Of a stretch of 20,042 bases of DNA, positions 13,745 through 20,042 are shown piece by piece. A program made the position numbers and the translations under genes. Under the pieces are notes generated by a model, which ran no database searches, was not told where the DNA came from, and saw only the letters and a program-made list of their open reading frames with translations. Numbering within the stretch: the first letter of the stretch is position 1; each line of letters begins with the position of its first letter. Source of the DNA: a virus; the IMG/VR virus record IMGVR_UViG_3300026094_000052, positions 1-20,042 of that record. One strand, written 5' to 3'.

Positions 13745-14488
13745 ATGATTCCTAATTCACGACAAAGTCTGATTGATTACTGTCTCCGCAATCTTGGTGC
13801 ACCGGTACTTGAAATTAATGTCGATGAGGATCAAATCGAGGACCGTGTCGACGAGGCACTTCAGTTCTATCGTGAGTATCATTCTGATGCGATCTATCAT
13901 GACTTCTTTAAGCATGAGATTACTCAGGAAGATCGTGACAATCAGTATATTCCAATTCCTGATGCTCTTATTAATGTTGTAAAGGTTCTCCCGTTGTCGT
14001 ATGATAATGCGTCGGTATCGATGTTTGATGCACGATATCAGATGGCGCTAAACGATATGTACAACCTCGGTTTTGCCGGCAGTCTTTCGAATTATGTGCA
14101 TGTCCAGAATTATATCTCGACTGTCGATATGATGATTAATGGTACGCCGCAGGTTGAATTTAATCGTCATATGAACCGACTGTATCTGAATATTGATTGG
14201 GAATATAGACTTCAGGTTGGAGAGTATGTCGTGGTTGAAGGTTATCGTATTATTGACCCTAATGAACACACAGATATCTACAATGATATGTTTCTTAAGC
14301 GTTATCTTACCGCACTTATTAAGCGACAGTGGGGAATCAATCTTAAAAAATTTGAGGGGCTTGAACTTCCTGGTGGTATTACACTGAATGGACAACAAAT
14401 ATATGACGAGGCTACCGAGGAGATTCGTCAGGTTGAGGAAGAAATGCAACTGAAATATGAAATGCCTGCCAATTTTTTTGTAGGATAA
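13745..14488 (+). CDS. gp13: Neck protein gp13 (head completion)
   Basis: The N-terminus 'SRQSLIDYCLRNLGAPVLEI' and 'NVDEDQIEDRVDEALQFYRE' is the signature of T4-like gp13, which with gp14 forms the neck that closes the filled head and lets the tail join. 'YHDFFKHEITQEDRDNQYIP' and 'ALIKRQWGINLKKFEG' later in the chain agree with the family. It has 247 residues against 309 in T4, as is usual for shorter marine members. AGGA nine bases before the ATG at 13745 supports the start. Gene order 13-14-15 downstream confirms the assignment. Nothing is odd except a 12-base identical sequence at its two ends, noted separately. Confidence 0.93.
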   Translation: MIPNSRQSLIDYCLRNLGAPVLEINVDEDQIEDRVDEALQFYREYHSDAIYHDFFKHEITQEDRDNQYIPIPDALINVVKVLPLSYDNASVSMFDARYQMALNDMYNLGFAGSLSNYVHVQNYISTVDMMINGTPQVEFNRHMNRLYLNIDWEYRLQVGEYVVVEGYRIIDPNEHTDIYNDMFLKRYLTALIKRQWGINLKKFEGLELPGGITLNGQQIYDEATEEIRQVEEEMQLKYEMPANFFVG

Positions 14489-14494
14489 TACTAA

Positions 14495-15442
14495 ATGCCG
14501 ACCAATGTGTTCATCTCGCAATCGGTTCGATCGGAACAGATGTTATTCGAAGACATTGTGATCGAAGCACTCAAGATGTATGGACAGGATGTCGTATATC
14601 TTCCGCGAGAGGTTAAAATATCCGATGAGGTATTGAACGAAGAGTTTGCAAGTTTCCGTGCTGCATATACGATTGAGATGTATATTGCAAACACGGAAGG
14701 CTTTGAGGGCGACGGAAATCTTCTTTCTAAGTTCGGTCTTGAGATTCGCGATCAAGCAACGTTTATTGTATCAAGAAAACGTTTCTCTGAACTAGTTGAT
14801 ATTCAAGATAATGCCCTTTGTGAGGATCGCCCACGAGAGGGTGATCTCATTTACCTTCCTCTTTCGAACTCATTGTTCCAGATAAAGTTCGTTGAGCACG
14901 AACAACCATTCTATCAAATCAGCAATCTGCCGACATATGAGCTTCAATGCGAATTGTTCGAATATTCAAATGAAGATTTTAGTACTGGGATTGAAGCAAT
15001 TGATGATTTTCAAATGTACAATGGCACGAGATACGCGATTGAGGTGCAGGGCGGCGAAATTGGTTTTGCATACGGTGATGAAATCAAACAAACTGTTGAC
15101 GATACCGTTGATCCACCAATAGAGATTATCGGTCGAGTATCTGGCTTTAACGAGACTGATGAGGCAGGTGGTTTTGTTCAGAGAACCGCTGATTTGTATT
15201 TTGATCAATTGTATGTATCCGATGGTTCGCGTCCTCGTCTTCAGATGGGACAACCGCTTATTAACTCAACGCGTGATCATTCTGATTGGACAATTACTAA
15301 GATATATGATCTTGATGACGGTGATGAGTACGTATTCCCGTCGGATGAATTTGCCGATAATAGTACGTTCGAACTCGAGTCAGAACAGATTATTGACTTT
15401 TCAGAAATAAATCCATTCGGCGATCCAAGAGAGAATTCATAA
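14495..15442 (+). CDS. gp14: Neck protein gp14 (head completion)
   Basis: 'SVRSEQMLFEDIVIEALKMY' and 'GQDVVYLPREV' form the conserved N-terminus of T4-like gp14, the partner of gp13 in the neck. Further family parts are 'FGLEIRDQATFIVSRKRF', 'RPREGDLIYLPLSNSLFQIK' and 'FYQISNLPTYELQCELFEYS'. The protein has 315 residues compared with 256 in T4; the extra length lies mainly in the C-terminal half after about residue 190. The start is six bases after the gp13 stop, with AGGA nine bases upstream inside the gp13 end. The stop overlaps the gp15 start (TAATG), so 13-14-15 are translated as a unit. Confidence 0.93.
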   Translation: MPTNVFISQSVRSEQMLFEDIVIEALKMYGQDVVYLPREVKISDEVLNEEFASFRAAYTIEMYIANTEGFEGDGNLLSKFGLEIRDQATFIVSRKRFSELVDIQDNALCEDRPREGDLIYLPLSNSLFQIKFVEHEQPFYQISNLPTYELQCELFEYSNEDFSTGIEAIDDFQMYNGTRYAIEVQGGEIGFAYGDEIKQTVDDTVDPPIEIIGRVSGFNETDEAGGFVQRTADLYFDQLYVSDGSRPRLQMGQPLINSTRDHSDWTITKIYDLDDGDEYVFPSDEFADNSTFELESEQIIDFSEINPFGDPRENS

Positions 15443-16440
15443 TGTTTGATCAGTATTTTTACCATGAACATACACGAAGGGCCGTTTCTGTATTCGGCAC
15501 ACTTTTTAATAATATCAGTATTGTTAAACGTGACGGTTCCAATAAGGTACTGACAACCTCAAAGGTTCCTCTTTCGTATGGGCCAAGACAAAAGTTTCTT
15601 GCAAGAATTCGTCAAGAGGCAAATCTTGATGATCCAAAACTTGCAATTAAACTTCCTCGTATGTCGTTTGAAATTACCGATATCTCATACGATGAATCAA
15701 CTCGACTTGCTCGCGGTACACAATATAAAATACCAGGATCAAGTAATCAGTCGACGCGGACAATGTTCTATCCGTCTACGTATAGACTTTCGTTTGAACT
15801 GAACATTCTATCAAAACACACGGACGATGCTCTTCAGATACTTGAACAGATTCTTCCGTTTTTCCAACCCGAATATACTGTGACAGTAAACGAGGTTGAT
15901 AATAACTTTAAATCGGATATGCCGTTCACTCTTACTGGAGTGTCCATGGACGATGACTACGAGGGCGACCTTCTTTCAAGACGATCAATTATCTATACGC
16001 TCACATTTGAGACACGCGTTAAATATTATGGGCCACTTGATAGTGAGTCATCAATTATTCGTGAGGCAAAAACAAATTTATCTGATGTGGATATGACACC
16101 GACGGGAGAGCCATTCTCATCACAGAATCTTACAGTATCACCATCGGATGCAAATGAATCCGATGAGTTTACCGTGAATGTATCGTTTGATCCTAAGGTA
16201 TACGAGTCTGCAATACTTTCGTATGATACGGTAACAAATGGTCCGATTGTTGATTCCGAAACCTTGATCGGTCAGATATCTGGCGCGACTGCAGTTGTGT
16301 CTGGCGAACCTACTTCCGATTCAGTGACGGTGACGGTACCTGATGATAAGTTTGAGGTAGGCGAAATCGTGGTCGGTGCAACATCGGGTGCATCGTTCGT
16401 GATTACTGACATTGAACCAATATGGAATACGCTGTCATGA
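15442..16440 (+). CDS. gp15: Tail terminator / proximal sheath stabiliser gp15, with extra C-terminal domain
   Basis: Residues 1-205 carry the T4-like gp15 pattern: 'FDQYFYHEHTRRAVSVFGTL', 'FNNISIVKRDG', 'VPLSYGPRQKFLARIRQ', 'LPRMSFEITDISYDESTRLA', 'YRLSFELNILSKHTDDALQI', 'EQILPFFQPEYTVTVNEV'. gp15 caps the finished tail tube and sheath and binds the neck. At 332 residues it exceeds T4 gp15 (272). Residues about 215-330 look like an added beta domain with two related halves ('LIGQISGATAVVSGE' and 'IVVGATSGASFVITDIE'), a module also seen in other marine phage virion proteins. It overlaps gp14 by one base and gp16 by four. Core identity is confident; the role of the extension is unknown, possibly exposed at the neck. 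Confidence 0.92.
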   Translation: MFDQYFYHEHTRRAVSVFGTLFNNISIVKRDGSNKVLTTSKVPLSYGPRQKFLARIRQEANLDDPKLAIKLPRMSFEITDISYDESTRLARGTQYKIPGSSNQSTRTMFYPSTYRLSFELNILSKHTDDALQILEQILPFFQPEYTVTVNEVDNNFKSDMPFTLTGVSMDDDYEGDLLSRRSIIYTLTFETRVKYYGPLDSESSIIREAKTNLSDVDMTPTGEPFSSQNLTVSPSDANESDEFTVNVSFDPKVYESAILSYDTVTNGPIVDSETLIGQISGATAVVSGEPTSDSVTVTVPDDKFEVGEIVVGATSGASFVITDIEPIWNTLS

Positions 16441-16799
16441 GTAATGAAGAAAACGAGATTAATGACGACTACGACTACGCTCGTTCGAAATACTATAATC
16501 TTGCGGAAAAGGGTGACGAAGCCATTGATCTGATGCTCGACCTTGCTCGTGAGTCTGAACATCCTCGTGCATTTGAAGTACTGTCAAATATGCTGAAACA
16601 GAATGCCGAGGTCGCCGACCGATTGATGGACCTACAGAAGAAAAAGAAGGAAGTCCGTCTGATTGATCAGAAGCAGATACCTAATGGTAATATGACGCAA
16701 AATAATGTATACGTTGGATCTACAACCGACCTTCAACGCATGCTTCATAAACGTATGGACGAGAACTCAGTAATAGATCAAGACAGCGACGAAGAGTAA
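16437..16799 (+). CDS. gp16: Terminase small subunit gp16
   Basis: The gene lies between gp15 and the large terminase and is 120 residues, shorter than T4 gp16 (164). 'YYNLAEKGDEAIDLMLDLA' followed by 'SEHPRAFEVLSNMLKQNAEV' and 'LMDLQKKKKEVR' is the helical-hairpin oligomerisation core of T4-like small terminases, which form rings, bind viral DNA and stimulate the packaging ATPase. The first residues are acidic and disordered. I chose ATG 16437 because it overlaps the gp15 stop as ATGA, the usual junction in this cluster; an in-frame ATG at 16422 would add five residues. The stop overlaps the gp17 start (TAATG). Confidence 0.88.
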   Translation: MSNEENEINDDYDYARSKYYNLAEKGDEAIDLMLDLARESEHPRAFEVLSNMLKQNAEVADRLMDLQKKKKEVRLIDQKQIPNGNMTQNNVYVGSTTDLQRMLHKRMDENSVIDQDSDEE

Positions 16800-18415
16800 T
16801 GTCAGATCAGCGAATGCAAGGTCAGTCGTCCACCTCATATCTCGGCAACGCGAACATTAAACGTGATGGTGTCGAGCAAGAGTGGACCCAGCATGAAATC
16901 AATGAATACGCGAAGTGCCTGAAGGATCCGGTATACTTTGCCGAGAACTATATTAAGGTCATTTCGCTCGACGGTGGTCTTGTACCATTTGATCTTTATC
17001 CGTATCAGGAAAAGATGTTTCAGCACTTTAACGAGAATCGGTTCTCGATTGTCCTTGCATGTAGGCAGTCGGGTAAATCGATCTCGTCTGTCGTATTTCT
17101 TCTATGGTACGCGGTATTCAATCCAGAGAAAACAGTTGCGATCCTTGCGAACAAGGGCGCCACCGCAAAAGAAATGCTGGCGCGTGTCACCCTCGCGCTT
17201 GAGAACCTACCTTTCTTCCTTCAACCTGGGTGTAAGGCACTGAATAAGACATCGGTAGAATTCTCGAATAACTCTCGGATTATTGCATCGTCGACGTCGT
17301 CATCATCAATCCGTGGTTTCTCAGTGAACCTACTGTTCCTTGACGAGTTTGCGTTTGTCCAAAATGACGCAGAGTTTTACACATCGACATATCCCGTCAT
17401 CTCGTCGGGTAAAAATACCAAGATTATTATTACATCCACCGCAAACGGTCTTGGTAACGTATTCCATAAACTATGGGAAGGTGCTGTCCAAGAGACGAAT
17501 AACTTTAAACCGTTTCGGATTGACTGGTGGGACGTGCCAGGTCGTGACGAGAAATGGAAACAAGAGACAATTGCCAATACGTCCGAACTTCAGTTTAAAC
17601 AAGAGTATGGAAATGACTTCTTGGGTTCGGGTAACACGCTCATCTCTGGTGACAAGTTGCTGAAACTTAAATCAGAAAATCCTATATACGAACAGGATTC
17701 GGTACGAGTATTCGAGCGACCAAATCCGGATTCTGAATATATGATGTTCGTCGACGTGGCAAAGGGTCGAGGACGAGACTACTCGACCTTTAATATTATT
17801 GACGTGTCGACCAAGCCGTTCAAGCAGGTTGCGGTATTCCGTGACAATATGATATCACCACTGTTGTTTCCCGATATCATCTACAAGTATGCAAAGACCT
17901 ATAACGAAGCGTATGTTGTCATCGAGTCGAACGATTCTGGTGAAACAGTCTGCAATGGTCTCTATTACGAACTTGAATACGAAAATGTGTTTGTCGAGTC
18001 TGCCGTAAAGGCAGGTGCAATCGGTGTACATATGAGCCGTAAGGTCAAGCGGATCGGCACATCAACAATGAAGGATCTGATTGAACAAGACCAGATTGTC
18101 CTCCGAGACGCATACACGATAATGGAGCTGTCAACATTTGTAGCAAATGGATCATCATTCGGCGCGTCTGATGGTAACCATGACGATTTGGTGATGAATC
18201 TGGTTCTATTCGGCTGGTTTACAACGACACAGATGTTTGCCGAATATGCAGATGTCGATGTTAAGAAAATGATTTATGCAGAACAGATGAAAATGATCGA
18301 AGACGATATGTTACCTTTCGGTGAGATTGATAACGGACTTGATAATCGCTTTGAGGTCGTTGATGGTGACGTATGGACAACGAGTGATGACGATCAGTTC
18401 GGTACATTTTTCTGA
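16799..18415 (+). CDS. gp17: Terminase large subunit gp17 (packaging ATPase and nuclease)
   Basis: This is a complete T4-like large terminase of 538 residues (T4: 610). The ATPase domain has Walker A 'ACRQSGKS' (87-94), Walker B 'NLLFLDEF' with Asp182 and catalytic Glu183, and the coupling motif 'TSTANG' (212-217). The nuclease domain has 'MFVDVAKGRGRDYST' (Asp319), 'VIESNDSG' (Glu376) and 'GNHDDLVM' (Asp462 or 463). The Asp-to-Glu spacing of 57 equals that of T4 Asp401-Glu458. It pumps DNA into the prohead and cuts concatemers at the end. It is coupled to gp16 by TAATG. No catalytic residue is missing. It is visibly richer in G and C at third positions than the fibre genes, fitting a conserved core gene. 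Confidence 0.97.
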   Translation: MSDQRMQGQSSTSYLGNANIKRDGVEQEWTQHEINEYAKCLKDPVYFAENYIKVISLDGGLVPFDLYPYQEKMFQHFNENRFSIVLACRQSGKSISSVVFLLWYAVFNPEKTVAILANKGATAKEMLARVTLALENLPFFLQPGCKALNKTSVEFSNNSRIIASSTSSSSIRGFSVNLLFLDEFAFVQNDAEFYTSTYPVISSGKNTKIIITSTANGLGNVFHKLWEGAVQETNNFKPFRIDWWDVPGRDEKWKQETIANTSELQFKQEYGNDFLGSGNTLISGDKLLKLKSENPIYEQDSVRVFERPNPDSEYMMFVDVAKGRGRDYSTFNIIDVSTKPFKQVAVFRDNMISPLLFPDIIYKYAKTYNEAYVVIESNDSGETVCNGLYYELEYENVFVESAVKAGAIGVHMSRKVKRIGTSTMKDLIEQDQIVLRDAYTIMELSTFVANGSSFGASDGNHDDLVMNLVLFGWFTTTQMFAEYADVDVKKMIYAEQMKMIEDDMLPFGEIDNGLDNRFEVVDGDVWTTSDDDQFGTFF

Positions 18416-18429
18416 GAGTTTTCGGATTT

Positions 18430-18437
18430 TATAAATA
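18430..18437 (+). promoter_or_regulatory. Late promoter box (TATAAATA) before the tail sheath gene
   Basis: This exact T4 late consensus lies in the 91-base gap between gp17 and the sheath gene, 69 bases before the ATG at 18507. It would give a leader of about 55 bases. A dedicated strong late promoter fits the very high amount of sheath protein needed. The rest of the gap shows no clear hairpin or terminator. Confidence 0.72.
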
Positions 18438-18506
18438 GTACCAATGACACACCACCGTATTATGCGAATTCTTATCAATTTTACTGAGAGAAGAGAGGAA
18501 TAACCC

Positions 18507-20042
18507 ATGGCTTTTCAGGTTTCTCCTGGAGTTGAGATCAATGAGATTGATCTTACCAATGTGGTTCCGGCCGTTTCGACATCAATCGGTGCTATCGCAG
18601 GCGCATTTGCCTGGGGCCCCGTTGATCGCGTCGTTCAGGTTGGTTCCGAAAATCAGTTGGTAGATCGGTTCTTTGAGCCCAACGACACAACATTTAAATA
18701 TTTTCTGCCTGCCTCGCAGTTCCTACAATACGCAAACGATCTTCGTGTTGTTCGTGCTGAGCAAGAAGGCATGCTTAATTCATCCTCTGGTGCTGCTGGC
18801 ATTCTGGTTAAGAATGAGGAGCACTACGAAACAGTTACGTTCGACGCTGATCAGCAGTTTGTCTCAAAGTTCCCGGGTGAATTGGGCGACTCAATCGGCG
18901 TGTATGTGGTCACCAACGCGACTGCATTTAACGATCCAATGTTTTCAGAATTTGCTGATCGTTTTAACTTTGCCCCAGGTACAAGTGATTACGCTAATTC
19001 TCGCGGTGTTGAAGACGATGAACTTCACATTGTTATTGTTGATGAAGGCGGTCAAATTACTGGTACTAGAGGTGCTATTCTTGAAATTTGGGAAGGTTTG
19101 TCGCAGGCTCGCGACGCAAAGGCCAATAACGGTCAGACAAACTACTATGTTGAGGTAATTAATCAGCAGTCACGTTTTGTCTGGGTCGGTACTGCTGATT
19201 CACAGCTATCGGATTCGGGTAAGCGAACCACTGATTCTACACTTCCCACCGCCGGTTCGGATGCTGTCCCTCAGTATACCACGGTCGATGATGTCCTTGG
19301 TTATGAGTTGGTGAATGGTTCAGATGGTACTGCCGCAGAGCCAACGGTAGGTGAGCTTGAGCTTGCGTATAATCTGTTTGCCGATGCTGAAACAATTGAC
19401 ATCAATTTTCTAATCGGCGCCCCGGTTTCAGAGACTGATGATAATGAACTGGCGGAGCATCTCATCGCGATTGCCGAAGATCGTAAGGATGTTGTTGCAT
19501 TTGTTTCACCTGCTATTTCGCGTACTGTGAATCAAGTTGATGCAGTGGACAACGTAAAGGAATGGGCTGATTCAATTATTTCATCATCCTATGCGGTTTT
19601 TGATTCTGGCGCGCTGTATGTCTTTGACAAGTACAATGATACATTCCGCTGGATCAATGCTGCCGGTGATATTGCCGGTCTTTGTGCCTTTACTGACAAC
19701 GTGCAGGATCCTTGGTTCTCACCCGCCGGCTTCAATCGTGGTCAGGTTCGCGGCGTCACCAAACTTGCATTTAATCCGATTAAGACTGAGCGTGATACAC
19801 TGTATAAGGCTCGTGTCAATCCGATCGTCTCGTTCCCTGGGGAAGGTATTATTCTCTTTGGTGACAAAACGGCTCAGGTTAAGCCTTCTGAGTTTGATCG
19901 GATTAACGTGCGGCGCCTGTTTATCGTCCTCGAGAAGGCAATTGCCACAGCTGCCAAATTCCAGCTGTTCGAGCTTAACGATGAGTTCACACGTGCTCAG
20001 TTCCGTAATCTTGTCGAGCCCTTCCTGCGTGATGTTCAGGGC
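18507..20042 (+). CDS. gp18: Tail sheath protein gp18 (3' end outside window)
   Basis: The frame is open from ATG 18507 to the window end: 512 codons visible, against 659 residues in T4 gp18. GAGGA (18495-18499) lies seven bases upstream. The N-terminus 'VSPGVEINEIDLTNVVPAVS' and 'GAIAGAFAWGPVDRVVQVGS', then 'FLQYANDLRVVRAE', match contractile phage sheath proteins. The last visible part, 'RRLFIVLEKAIATAAKFQLF' and 'RNLVEPFLRDVQG', is the conserved C-terminal domain that forms the inner sheath and mediates contraction. The middle ('DAETIDINFLIGAPVSETDD', 'GLCAFTDNVQDPWFSPAGFN') also fits. The sheath surrounds the tail tube and shortens at infection. Codon use is more G/C-rich than the fibre genes, as expected of a highly expressed gene. 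Roughly the final quarter is missing. Confidence 0.96.
   Translation, partial: MAFQVSPGVEINEIDLTNVVPAVSTSIGAIAGAFAWGPVDRVVQVGSENQLVDRFFEPNDTTFKYFLPASQFLQYANDLRVVRAEQEGMLNSSSGAAGILVKNEEHYETVTFDADQQFVSKFPGELGDSIGVYVVTNATAFNDPMFSEFADRFNFAPGTSDYANSRGVEDDELHIVIVDEGGQITGTRGAILEIWEGLSQARDAKANNGQTNYYVEVINQQSRFVWVGTADSQLSDSGKRTTDSTLPTAGSDAVPQYTTVDDVLGYELVNGSDGTAAEPTVGELELAYNLFADAETIDINFLIGAPVSETDDNELAEHLIAIAEDRKDVVAFVSPAISRTVNQVDAVDNVKEWADSIISSSYAVFDSGALYVFDKYNDTFRWINAAGDIAGLCAFTDNVQDPWFSPAGFNRGQVRGVTKLAFNPIKTERDTLYKARVNPIVSFPGEGIILFGDKTAQVKPSEFDRINVRRLFIVLEKAIATAAKFQLFELNDEFTRAQFRNLVEPFLRDVQG

Noticed and set aside
18416-18506. Terminator or small RNA in the gap between gp17 and gp18.
   Set aside because: I found no stem with a following T-run. 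The gap is explained by the late box at 18430 and the ribosome site at 18495.

Overview
The window is a piece of the late structural region of a T4-like contractile-tailed phage (tailed dsDNA virus). At the right end are six genes in the T4 order 13-14-15-16-17-18: two neck proteins, tail sheath terminator/stabiliser, small and large terminase, and tail sheath (cut by the window end). Nearly everything is on the + strand and tightly packed, with ATGA and TAATG junctions. T4-type late promoter boxes (TATAAATA) lie in the few real intergenic gaps. Moderate-to-low GC, the fibre style (S74 chaperones, 'FPDGTTQT' and 'EPGQVTVDTTKNT' modules) and the NATAAATA late box resemble marine T4-like myoviruses of cyanobacteria or other pelagic bacteria. 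The host cannot be fixed from this sequence.

Layout. Bases 1-3847 form fibre block A: the end of a fibre with a self-cleaving S74 chaperone, an 83-residue helper-like protein, a short fibre-like protein whose last coiled coil is in the wrong frame (apparent -1 frameshift at about 1663), and a 691-residue fibre with 26 perfect-length 17-residue repeats and its own S74 domain. Bases 3856-6666 form a separate unit with a near-consensus sigma70-type promoter and genes for a GT-A-like glycosyltransferase, a GT9/heptosyltransferase-like protein, a PAPS-type sulfotransferase and a small 84-residue protein. Bases 6678-13723 form fibre block B, opened by two tandem late boxes: a 677-residue collagen-tip/beta-helix structural protein, a 142-residue beta-rich virion protein, two more S74 fibres (819 and 375 residues), and a BspA-type leucine-rich-repeat protein just before gene 13. 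Bases 13745-20042 are the conserved neck, terminase and sheath core.

How the parts fit. The core genes finish heads and tails and pack DNA. Blocks A and B occupy the place where T4 carries genes 9-12 and wac and probably encode the variable host-recognition apparatus; four of its proteins carry an S74 trimerisation chaperone. The glycosyltransferase/sulfotransferase unit is the least ordinary part. Its position between the fibre blocks, and a neighbouring fibre with N-X-S/T motifs in 19 of 26 repeats, suggest (inference only) that it decorates fibres or the host surface with a sulfated glycan.

I saw no tRNA, CRISPR array, integrase, transposase or convincing terminator. No non-coding stretch exceeds about 70 bases.
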